Below are positions 11,001 through 20,821 of a DNA stretch of 64,000 nucleotides, one piece after another; the first letter of the stretch is position 1, and each line of letters starts with the position of its first letter. The stretch comes from Allacma fusca (lineage: Eukaryota > Arthropoda > Collembola > Symphypleona > Sminthuridae), in contig OX359246.1 of the NCBI GenBank assembly GCA_947179485.1, positions 49,889,632 to 49,953,631 on the forward strand, given 5' to 3'. The notes below the pieces were generated by a model, which saw only the letters and a list, made by a program, of their open reading frames with translations, was not told the origin of the DNA and did no database searches. A program made the position numbers and the translations under genes.

Positions 11001-11303
11001 CGCTTATTCATGTAAACATTTGGAATTTTATAGTATGAATGGTATTCTTATTACATGTGATAGAATAATGGATAAGAAATGTAAATGAAAGATTTTTTGA
11101 AAACATTCGAATTAATTGTTAATTTTATTTATTATTAAAAGATTTTACATTTATTGCTATTATTATTGTCAATACTTATATATACAATAGTCTTTTAATC
11201 TGGAAATATGGAATTTTGCATACAAAGTTGATCTTTTGATCTTGAGTTAGATCTAGAAATTAAGTAGCTATGGCTATGTTGTGTAGCGTGTTCATATGCA
11301 CAT
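8030..11303. other. Upstream flank of kinesin heavy chain, no gene recognised
   Basis: This should hold the kinesin 5' untranslated region and promoter, but I cannot place a core promoter by eye. Open frames of up to 90 codons (for example 9300-9964) have no recognisable domain, overlap each other on opposite strands and look random. Around 9850-9935 a CCCTACCCCACC and CCCCCCTGTAAACGTCAT stretch looks like a decayed repeat end. No RNA gene was seen. Confidence 0.5.
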
Positions 11304-11480
11304 CAAGAATGGGAATGGAAATCGGTATCGGAATCGGAATTACATTCGAAAATTTGAGGATTTTAATTCATATTGGAATTCCAAATAATTCCCAGGGAGT
11401 ATTTTAATTCAAAATCGCATTCAAAAAATTTTTTGGAATCGGAATTGGTATTCAAATATTTTTTATTGAATTCCGATTAA
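11304..11480. mobile_element. End of a GGAATTC-word TIR element (family L)
   Basis: CAAGAATGGGAATGG followed by ATCGGTATCGGAATCGGAAT and many GGAATTC/GAATTCC words. It resembles the reverse complement of the end at 25136. The next ~190 bp (to about 11665) also resembles 24363-24475 (shared GCGAACGTTTT, CTTCCGCATT, ATTATTAGCACTTGTCA). The two loci are therefore copies of one composite repeat. Confidence 0.5.
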
Positions 11481-11664
11481 AATAAAGTATTGTTTTCAAT
11501 GATATATTTCATCAAGTGTACATACTTAAATATAAATTTAAAATTGTCGCAATATTTTACTTACAACGTAAAGTTAATCAAAGAGCATTGGCGAACGTTT
11601 TTTCATCCGAAATGAACATGCTTCCGCATTCTACGTAAAATAGAGTCAAATTATTAGCACTTGT

Positions 11665-12097
11665 CAGGCGCGTAGCCAAGGGGGGGGGCAAAGGGGACAA
11701 TTGCCCCCCATTCGAAATATAATACTATTTTTTTTATTTATAAACAATAAAATCACTGCAAAATTGTGATTCCTTAGAGGCGTTGGCACATTGTGACGAA
11801 GGACACCGCACAATCCTTACGAGAAAATGCCCTCTGTTCGATTTTAACGAAAAAATTACTGCAGGGTGCGCCTTGATGCGTAGATCATTTTTGATAATTG
11901 CCCCGAAATAATCTGACGACGGGATTCGGAGATATCCCGGGACAAAGTTAGCAAAAAATGAGGGGGGGCTCATGGGGTACCAAAAAATTCAAACAGTGAA
12001 AATTAGCAATATTACCAAAATGGCAAGAATAAAAATTAAATAGCGTGCAAAAAAAAAATTCAGCGAGATATGACCTCAACATTCCAAGATACTGACC
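11665..12097. mobile_element. CAGGCGCGTAGCC element end
   Basis: Begins CAGGCGCGTAGCCAAGG and runs into a G-run and a GACAATTGCCCCCC palindrome. Related starts occur at 25751 (CAGGCACGTAGC, with GGGGGCAATTGCCCCC) and 49764 (CAGGCGCGTAGCCAGG). The sequence after 11710 resembles 25800-25910. No right end is seen before the gap. The 79-codon minus frame at 11734-11973 is not recognised. Confidence 0.55.
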
Positions 12098-12297
12098 NNN
12101 NNNNNNNNNNNNNNNNNNNNNNNNNNNNNNNNNNNNNNNNNNNNNNNNNNNNNNNNNNNNNNNNNNNNNNNNNNNNNNNNNNNNNNNNNNNNNNNNNNNN
12201 NNNNNNNNNNNNNNNNNNNNNNNNNNNNNNNNNNNNNNNNNNNNNNNNNNNNNNNNNNNNNNNNNNNNNNNNNNNNNNNNNNNNNNNNNNNNNNNNN
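12098..12297. other. Assembly gap (200 N)
   Basis: Exactly 200 N, so a placeholder length rather than a measured gap. It cuts the 5' end of the first Penelope-like copy. Confidence 0.99.
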
Positions 12298-14469
12298 GCC
12301 ACTTTCTAAAGCAGAGATGAAACTTTTACAAAAGGGTTTACAATTTTCTCCAACACCAAACGTGGACATATTCGTAGTAAACCAAGACTTTGAAGCATTT
12401 TTTAGAAGAATTAATATTAAATCGCATTTTCACAACAACCAATACGCAAATCCAGAACCTAAAGATGGCGTTGCGGGTATACTGGAAAACATTGTCCGTG
12501 AAAAAAGTTCTTGGAATCCACCTAAAACGGAGTACCCATCACTTGCACATTATATCGAAGAAGTTAAAACACTTGTTAATACAAAAGTGAGTTCAAAACT
12601 TAGAGTAAAATCAAATATCAGTATTGAAGAATCCAACGCTATCAAAGAACTGAAATCACGTGATGATATTGTCATTAAACATGCCGACAAAGGTGGGGCC
12701 ACGGTTGTTTGGCGAAAGGATCTGTATATTGAAGAATGTATGCGTCAGTTATCTGACCAATCGTATTACATTCCATTGACAGAAGAACCGACAATCGAAA
12801 GCCAAGACATCGTAACGGAAACAATTTCTGAAATGATTCGTAATGGACACCTTCCAAGGGAAGCAATCAATCTGAAGTACTAAGCCAAGGTGTCCGAAAT
12901 TTTACTGTCTCCCAAAAATCCATAAACCAAATAATCCAGGTAGACCAATCATCTCATCAGTAAATAGTACAACAGAATTAATTTCTTCATTTCTTGATAC
13001 TAGTTTACAACCTATACTGAAATCAACGCCGACTTATCTCAAAGATACTAATGATTTACTCAAGAAACTGGCTCAATTTAAATTTCAAGGACATGGACGA
13101 TATATTGTAATAATGGATGTAGTCGCACTATATACAAACATACCACATCAAGATATACTTACTTCCATTAAATATTTTTTGGATCAAACTCCTAATACTG
13201 ACATTCAAACTTCAGTAATAATAGTCTCACAGAACTTGTCCTTGACCTCACTGAATTTGAATTCAAATCGATGTATTTCAAACAGACCAAGGGTGTTCCA
13301 ATGGGCACTAAGATGGGCCCAGTTGTTGCTTGCTTATTCATGGCATATTTGGAGGCACAATTCAATCAGACGTATCATGGAGACCGGACTTGGATTTAAT
13401 ATATATTGATGATTTGCTCAAATTATTTTGATGCTCCAAAGACGAACTTCTTTTGTATATTCAAGAGTTTACAACTTCACATGATTCTATAAAATTTGAA
13501 TTTAAAATATATGAGACATCAGCCCCATTTCTCGATGTATTGATTATTCCGGACCAATTAAGTGACACTATTCAAACAACCATCTATACGAAGCCCACAG
13601 ATTCACACACGTATGTGTCATACTATTCATATCATCCAAAATCTACTTTGAATGCAATTCCTTATTCACAGTTTCTACGTTTAAGAAGAATATGTAGCCG
13701 AATTGATGAGTTTGAAAACCAAGCTAAAATAATGTCAACACACTTTCTTAATCGGCATTATCCCGAAAACCTTATTAAAGAAGCTATAAACAAATGCAGA
13801 TCAATTTCGAGAGAAGAATTAATTAACAAAACCAACCCACGACAAAATGTAACAACAGAACGAATTCCTTCAGTACTTAACTATTCTCCACTTGCACATG
13901 TGTTAGCCTATGATGCTATTATGCTATATAAGTCAACAATCCCTAATTCTACCGGTTCTCAAATTATTCCACTGCCACCTATGAAATATTTTCGCCGGGC
14001 CCCGAACTTAAAGCAATTACTTGTCCGCACATCAATTACCAAAACACCTATACCAACAACACCAGGCACATTTCCATGCAAAAGAGGTAAACGATGCGTC
14101 ACCTGCAAACATACTTTGAAACTATCTACGGTGACAAACTTGAAGAGGACAATACATCTCAAACAAGAATTTACATGTGAATCAAAGTCGTTGATATACG
14201 CTATTAAATGCAACAAATGCCCTGATGTAATATATATAGGGCAAACGGAAAGACATCTTGGGGATAGATTTGCGGAACACAGGAGGGATGTGTTGAATAA
14301 ACAGTATAAAAATGTTTCCCAACATTTTAATCTAACTGGACATAGTGTGGATGATATACTAGTTACTGGATTGAAGTACGCTTCAAGAGATGAAAAAGTC
14401 AGAATTGAAACCGAAAACCGAATGATCCATTTCTTCAATTCTAATGCATTACCTGGACTAAACATCTAA
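12298..14469 (+). pseudogene. Penelope-like element copy 1 (RT plus GIY-YIG), broken
   Basis: Penelope-like elements are retrotransposons with a telomerase-related reverse transcriptase and a GIY-YIG endonuclease. Here 12317-12883 encodes the N-terminal part, including the HADKGGATVVW block. The frame ends at a stop created by a local rewrite (12874-12884) just before PKFYCLPKIHKP. It resumes with DVVALYTNIPHQDI (13113-), then frameshifts where KGVPMGTKMGP should be read, and the YIDD active site near 13405 is in yet another frame. 13453-14469 reads through a cysteine motif (CKRGKRCVTC) to a GIY-YIG domain (YIGQTERHLGDRFAEHRRD). The 5' end is lost in the gap. Confidence 0.9.
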
Positions 14470-14963
14470 TTTGCATATTAAGGAAACATCGAAACCTCAG
14501 GACGAAAGTTCGACGGGTGTGGCAATCCCGGGGTTATCTTAGCCAAATTTTTTTAAATAGCTTAACTAATTCATATTTTTAAAAAAATAGTTTATTATGA
14601 TTATTTTAAATAATCGAAAAATCAATAATTTCAATTTTTCAATTTTTATTGATTGTAGTATGCATTATATTGAATGTTACTACTAGTATATCATTTGCCT
14701 GCAAAGAGTAAAAGCTCGAAACGTTGCTGCGAATAAAATATAAGCCTTGTGTTAAAAAGTGAACTTCTACCCTTATTTAATATATTATATATATTTCACT
14801 TCGCGTCTTTAACTAAGTAAAACTGTTTCAATAGCCTCCCTGATAGCTCGTTTTCTGTGTTGCGTCTTCTAAAAACATATTTAAGATCAACCATGACAGA
14901 GAAGACTGGCGTACGTCTACAAGTACGGGTTATCAATGATTGAAAAAATCATTGAGGATTTTG
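14470..14963. other. Penelope 3' untranslated region and tail
   Basis: AT-rich 3' region of the Penelope-like copy. Apart from the hammerhead-like motif it holds a GGACGAAAGTTC hairpin soon after the stop codon and a short palindrome TCAATGATT/AATCATTGA near 14932-14955. The end of the element is not sharply defined. Confidence 0.5.
14697..14740 (+). ncRNA. Degenerate hammerhead-ribozyme-like motif, Penelope 3' region, copy 1
   Basis: CCTGCAAAGAG, a TAAAAG loop, then CTCGAAACGTTGCTGCG. GAG pairs with CTC as stem II and GAAAC gives the invariant GAAA, but the CUGANGA core reads CTGCAAA with two changes. Penelope-like elements are known to carry hammerhead motifs in their terminal repeats, which makes the assignment plausible. 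Catalysis is doubtful with these substitutions. Confidence 0.45.
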
Positions 14964-15566
14964 CAGGGGTCGGAGTTTTGTAGGAAGACTTGAAGCTTCT
15001 TTTCATGGAACTAATTTTTTGGGCAGGGAACAAAGGGAACGGATTTGTTTGTACGTACAGGGATTTTTAAATTCGTTGACCTTTTCTTGGCAGGAATTTT
15101 CAAATATTTTGGCGTGGTTCAGTGAAATTGTTTATTCAAACGGGATTTTTAGATTCGTTGACCTAATTTGGCAATGAATTTGAAGTCTTGTACAGAAATT
15201 ATTTTTGCCAACAGGGAAACTCCAAAACAACAGGAAGATATAGAAAAATCCGATTCCTGGGATTTTGCAAGGAGCAAATCCATTTTTGGAAATCTCCCTG
15301 AAGATCATTTCAAAAATCCCTGCTGAAAAAAGGTCAAAAATTTCTAGTCTAGGAAGACGTCAACTTAGGTCAACTTATATAAAAATCCCTGTTTGCGTAA
15401 CAAATTTCCCTGAAACAACGCAACAATTTTGAAAATTGCTGCCAAAAAAGGTCAGTGATTTTTAAAATCCCTGTTAAAAATAAATCTCTCCCCGTTGATA
15501 TTTCCCTGCCAGAAATATTTTTCCCTGGGAAGAATGTTCCCGTCTTCCAAAAAAATACGACCCCTG
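14964..15566. mobile_element. hAT-like TIR element, family G (AGGGATTTTT word), copy 1
   Basis: Ends CAGGGGTCGGAGTTTTGTAG and, reversed, CAGGGGTCGTATTTTTTTGG, with GAAGAC/GTCTTCC just inside both. The interior is crowded with CAGGGATTTTT/AAAAATCCCTG and TTCGTTGACC words. No TSD is visible, because the non-LTR element starts within a few bases of its right end. Confidence 0.75.
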
Positions 15567-15568
15567 TA

Positions 15569-17160
15569 ATTCATTCTACTCCTGGACAAGGTCCAGGCAG
15601 GTTCTCTATTGAGCCTACTTGTACCCCTCTGTCCAGTGCAGTGCTTTTTTCTCCTTCCCCGTCCTTATACTCCCTATCCTCACAGTGTAAGTGTTTGACG
15701 TTCTCACTTATTATTGCTTAGCCATTGTTTTGGCTTCTCATACATGTGCCCTTTGTCAAACAAAAATTAGAACTAGGGCTTTGTTTCTGAAATGTTATGG
15801 CTGCAAACTATTATATCACCGTACCTGTGTGAAACTAAGCCTAAAAACATACAGATTTATAAATCTGGACCTGTGGTCTTGTGTTTCCTGTGTGAGTACA
15901 ACAGAAACAGTCGCTGACAGTATTCTACCAAATGAGGCTTTTACGGAATGTTGTTTGCCCTCACATGTTCCTACTACACAGGATTCACTCTCACCAGGGC
16001 AAACTGGTAAATTTTTTCTACCTAAATATCAACAATTTTGCAGTACATAAATTTGAAGAGCTAAAAACTCTTGTCTGTAACCAAAGGCTTGATTTTATTG
16101 CCCTTAACGAAACTATCTTTAATGATGACACAAACGTTGGTATTTATAATATTCCCGGATATAGTATTGTCACTAAAAAACGTAGCCACAAGAAGGGAGG
16201 TGGCTTACTATTTTATCTACATAACCGACTTAGATATAAAGTTATAGAACTAAATGTTGATATTTTTAATTCGGATGTGGAACTTCTAGCTTGTAAAGTT
16301 GGCCTAACAGAATTTCAGTCTTTAGTTAGTGATACTAATCTATAAACCTCCAAAAAGTTCTATTGCGAATTTTTTATTATTTATTGGCGGTTTGCTACAA
16401 TAAACACGTAAATATAAACAAAGATGTATAATTTTTGGGGATGTAAACATTGACTTGTCTAATATGTCAGGTGATGCTATTAAGTTATTAACATGTCTAC
16501 GTATGTATGAATATAAGCAAACAGTGAATTTTCAAACTAGAAGGGTATTTGGCAAGCGACATTCTAGTTCGCTAATTGATCATTTGTATATCCCTATAAA
16601 TTTGACAATTGAATGGAACTGCAATGTCTCTGGTCTGTCCGACCACGATGCTGTTGCATTTAAATATAGTTTTAAAAAACCAGATGCACATAGTGGCAAA
16701 GAAGTATTGTCACGAAATATTGACGGTATGGATTGGGAGGGTTTTAACGCAGAATTATGCAAAATTAATTAGGACTTCCTTGTTAGTTCTAAGTACAATA
16801 TTGATTTTGTTTATAATGTGATAAGTACAACGGTACAAGTGTTACTTGACCAGTATGCTCCAATTCGTAGAAAACGTGTCAAGAACTCAACTCAATCTTG
16901 GGTTAACTCTAACATACGCAGTCTCATTCTAATGAGAGATACATTTAAAAAGCAGGCAGGTTTAGAAAGGTCATCTACATTGTGGACTACGTATAAGTAT
17001 TACCGTGCCAGAGTTAAACATGAAATCGATGAAGCTAAAAGAGTGTATTTTAATAATGAACTGTTCCTAAACAACACGAGCCAGGGTATTTGGAAGGTGA
17101 TTGATAAGCTACGTGGTAAAGAGAGGAACCCTGGGATGCAAATTGACGCACTGAATGTTA
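15569..17160 (+). pseudogene. Non-LTR retrotransposon, 5' half only (copy 1)
   Basis: The 5' region (15569-15690) resembles the start of the copy at 54163. 15691-16050 encodes a PHD-like zinc finger: CALC, then CYGC, HRTC and CVSC spacing. 16000-16345 gives the start of an APE-type endonuclease (FYLNINNF, ALNET, KKGGGLLFYL), then a frame break. 16455-16772 carries the endonuclease C-terminus with RRVFGKRHSSSLIDHLYIP and GLSDHD. 16818-17160 begins the region before the RT. The copy stops at the duplication breakpoint, so the RT is missing. The architecture resembles the CR1/L2/Rex group, but the clade is not certain. Confidence 0.85.
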
Positions 17161-17548
17161 GGATTTGTTTCATTAATTTCAAGGAGCAACACCGTAGGTT
17201 TCTTAAAATGGCCTCATGATCTGATTCAACGCATGTTGATGTAAATTTAAGTCGAAATCCTTTAGGTATTATAATTTAATTTTTTGATAAAATTTTTCTA
17301 AAATAGTGTGACTATAGAAGGAAGAAGTGCCATCTTACCGAAGAAATCTCTTATTTCAAATCATCTCTGCGCCAATCAACTCCATTGTCATCGTTCAACT
17401 TGATCGTATCTTTTGTTCAAAAATTGAACAATCATGTTTATAGTTTATACAAACAAAACAAAATAAAGAAGATGCCCATGGAAACAACTTCCAAAATGAC
17501 TGCCGACAATAAAAATGAGAAATCAGTTGTAACCATTCCTGAGGATCT
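17161..17548. other. Junction and 5' part of Penelope copy 2
   Basis: 17161 onward is unrelated to the non-LTR element that precedes it. It runs into the Penelope coding start (frame open from 17385, with MPMETTSK-like sequence at 17471). In copy 1 the matching sequence would fall in the 200-N gap. No second hammerhead-like motif is convincing here. Confidence 0.6.
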
Positions 17549-19722
17549 GCCACTTTCTAAAGCAGAGATGAAACTTTTACAAAAGGGTTTACAATTTTCT
17601 CCAACACCAAACGTGGACATATTCGTAGTAAACCAAGACTTTGAAGCATTTTTTAGAAGAATTAATATTAAATCGCATTTTCACAACAACCAATACGCAA
17701 ATCCAGAACCTAAAGATGGCGTTGCGGGTATACTGGAAAACATTGTCCGTGAAAAAAGTTCTTGGAATCCACCTAAAACGGAGTACCCATCACTTGCACA
17801 TTATATCGAAGAAGTTAAAACACTTGTTAATACAAAAGTGAGTTCAAAACTTAGAGTAAAATCAAATATCAGTATTGAAGAATCCAACGCTATCAAAGAA
17901 CTGAAATCACGTGATGATATTGTCATTAAACATGCCGACAAAGGTGGGGCCACGGTTGTTTGGCGAAAGGATCTGTATATTGAAGAATGTATGCGTCAGT
18001 TATCTGACCAATCGTATTACATTCCATTGACAGAAGAACCGACAATCGAAAGCCAAGACATCGTAACGGAAACAATTTCTGAAATGATTCGTAATGGACA
18101 CCTTCCAAGGGAAGCAATCAATCTGATTAGCAAGAAGCCAAGGTGTCCGAAATTTTACTGTCTCCCAAAAATCCATAAACCAAATAATCCAGGTAGACCA
18201 ATCATCTCATCAGTAAATAGTACAACAGAATTAATTTCTTCATTTCTTGATACTAGTTTACAACCTATACTGAAATCAACGCCGACTTATCTCAAAGATA
18301 CTAATGATTTACTCAAGAAACTGGCTCAATTTAAATTTCAAGGACATGGACGATATATTGTAATAATGGATGTAGTCGCACTATATACAAACATACCACA
18401 TCAAGATATACTTACTTCCATTAAATATTTTTTGGATCAAACTCCTAATACTGACATTCAAACTTCAGTAATAATAGTCTCACAGAACTTGTCCTTGACC
18501 TCACTGAATTTGAATTCAAATCGATGTATTTCAAACAGACCAAGGGTGTTCCAATGGGCACTAAGATGGGCCCAGTTGTTGCTTGCTTATTCATGGCATA
18601 TTTGGAGGCACAATTCAATCAGACGTATCATGGAGACCGGACTTGGATTTAATATATATTGATGATTTGCTCAAATTATTTTGATGCTCCAAAGACGAAC
18701 TTCTTTTGTATATTCAAGAGTTTACAACTTCACATGATTCTATAAAATTTGAATTTAAAATATATGAGACATCAGCCCCATTTCTCGATGTATTGATTAT
18801 TCCGGACCAATTAAGTGACACTATTCAAACAACCATCTATACGAAGCCCACAGATTCACACACGTATGTGTCATACTATTCATATCATCCAAAATCTACT
18901 TTGAATGCAATTCCTTATTCACAGTTTCTACGTTTAAGAAGAATATGTAGCCGAATTGATGAGTTTGAAAACCAAGCTAAAATAATGTCAACACACTTTC
19001 TTAATCGGCATTATCCCGAAAACCTTATTAAAGAAGCTATAAACAAATGCAGATCAATTTCGAGAGAAGAATTAATTAACAAAACCAACCCACGACAAAA
19101 TGTAACAACAGAACGAATTCCTTCAGTACTTAACTATTCTCCACTTGCACATGTGTTAGCCTATGATGCTATTATGCTATATAAGTCAACAATCCCTAAT
19201 TCTACCGGTTCTCAAATTATTCCACTGCCACCTATGAAATATTTTCGCCGGGCCCCGAACTTAAAGCAATTACTTGTCCGCACATCAATTACCAAAACAC
19301 CTATACCAACAACACCAGGCACATTTCCATGCAAAAGAGGTAAACGATGCGTCACCTGCAAACATACTTTGAAACTATCTACGGTGACAAACTTGAAGAG
19401 GACAATACATCTCAAACAAGAATTTACATGTGAATCAAAGTCGTTGATATACGCTATTAAATGCAACAAATGCCCTGATGTAATATATATAGGGCAAACG
19501 GAAAGACATCTTGGGGATAGATTTGCGGAACACAGGAGGGATGTGTTGAATAAACAGTATAAAAATGTTTCCCAACATTTTAATCTAACTGGACATAGTG
19601 TGGATGATATACTAGTTACTGGATTGAAGTACGCTTCAAGAGATGAAAAAGTCAGAATTGAAACCGAAAACCGAATGATCCATTTCTTCAATTCTAATGC
19701 ATTACCTGGACTAAACATCTAA
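17385..19722 (+). pseudogene. Penelope-like element copy 2 (RT plus GIY-YIG), frameshifted
   Basis: The first frame, 17385-18662 (425 codons), runs through HADKGGATVVW, PKFYCLPKIHKPNNPGRPI and DVVALYTNIPHQDI, then leaves the RT frame near 18470. In the next frame KGVPMGTKMGPVVACLFMAY can be read, up to a stop near the catalytic site. YIDDLLKLF then lies in the third frame near 18655. The second long frame, 18706-19722 (338 codons), carries the linker, a cysteine motif and the GIY-YIG nuclease (IYAIKCNKCPDVIYIGQT, EHRRD, and a distal ENRMI that may supply the glutamate). At least two frameshifts make it inactive, but it preserves the upstream part that copy 1 loses. Confidence 0.92.
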
Positions 19723-19949
19723 TTTGCATATTAAGGAAACATCGAAACCTCAGGACGAAAGTTCGACGGGTGTGGCAATCCCGGGGTTATCTTAGCCAAA
19801 TTTTTTTAAATAGCTTAACTAATTCATATTTTTAAAAAAATAGTTTATTATGATTATTTTAAATAATCGAAAAATCAATAATTTCAATTTTTCAATTTTT
19901 ATTGATTGTAGTATGCATTATATTGAATGTTACTACTAGTATATCATTT

Positions 19950-19993
19950 GCCTGCAAAGAGTAAAAGCTCGAAACGTTGCTGCGAATAAAATA
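19950..19993 (+). ncRNA. Degenerate hammerhead-like motif, copy 2
   Basis: Identical to the motif in copy 1 (offset 5253): CTGCAAA core, GAG/CTC stem, GAAAC. The same caveats apply. Confidence 0.45.
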
Positions 19994-20216
19994 TAAGCCT
20001 TGTGTTAAAAAGTGAACTTCTACCCTTATTTAATATATTATATATATTTCACTTCGCGTCTTTAACTAAGTAAAACTGTTTCAATAGCCTCCCTGATAGC
20101 TCGTTTTCTGTGTTGCGTCTTCTAAAAACATATTTAAGATCAACCATGACAGAGAAGACTGGCGTACGTCTACAAGTACGGGTTATCAATGATTGAAAAA
20201 ATCATTGAGGATTTTG

Positions 20217-20819
20217 CAGGGGTCGGAGTTTTGTAGGAAGACTTGAAGCTTCTTTTCATGGAACTAATTTTTTGGGCAGGGAACAAAGGGAACGGATTTG
20301 TTTGTACGTACAGGGATTTTTAAATTCGTTGACCTTTTCTTGGCAGGAATTTTCAAATATTTTGGCGTGGTTCAGTGAAATTGTTTATTCAAACGGGATT
20401 TTTAGATTCGTTGACCTAATTTGGCAATGAATTTGAAGTCTTGTACAGAAATTATTTTTGCCAACAGGGAAACTCCAAAACAACAGGAAGATATAGAAAA
20501 ATCCGATTCCTGGGATTTTGCAAGGAGCAAATCCATTTTTGGAAATCTCCCTGAAGATCATTTCAAAAATCCCTGCTGAAAAAAGGTCAAAAATTTCTAG
20601 TCTAGGAAGACGTCAACTTAGGTCAACTTATATAAAAATCCCTGTTTGCGTAACAAATTTCCCTGAAACAACGCAACAATTTTGAAAATTGCTGCCAAAA
20701 AAGGTCAGTGATTTTTAAAATCCCTGTTAAAAATAAATCTCTCCCCGTTGATATTTCCCTGCCAGAAATATTTTTCCCTGGGAAGAATGTTCCCGTCTTC
20801 CAAAAAAATACGACCCCTG
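20217..20819. mobile_element. hAT-like TIR element, family G, copy 2
   Basis: Duplicate of 14964-15566 at the constant 5253-bp offset. It was copied by the segmental duplication, not inserted independently. Confidence 0.75.
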
Positions 20820-20821
20820 TA

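Larger units (their letters stand above)
12298..17160. repeat. Tandem duplication, copy 1
   Basis: By eye this segment is essentially identical to 17549-22413. The offset is 5251 up to about 12870 and 5253 afterwards, and the only difference noticed is a short rewritten stretch at 12874-12884. It begins at the edge of the 200-N gap and ends abruptly inside the non-LTR element, where 17161 switches to unrelated sequence. Confidence 0.95.

Noticed and set aside
12060-12369. Open frames across 12098-12297
   Set aside because: They consist of undetermined bases from the N gap.
13959-14465. 168-codon minus frames opposite the GIY-YIG domain (and 19212-19718)
   Set aside because: Antisense shadows of the well-recognised Penelope endonuclease frame.
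14956-15575. 8-bp target duplication for family G
   Set aside because: GGATTTTG on the left does not match TAATTCAT on the right. The right flank is occupied by the non-LTR element.
17161-17384. Second hammerhead motif upstream of Penelope copy 2
   Set aside because: CTGATTC and GTCGAAATCC are present, but they cannot be joined by a plausible stem II and the core is wrong.
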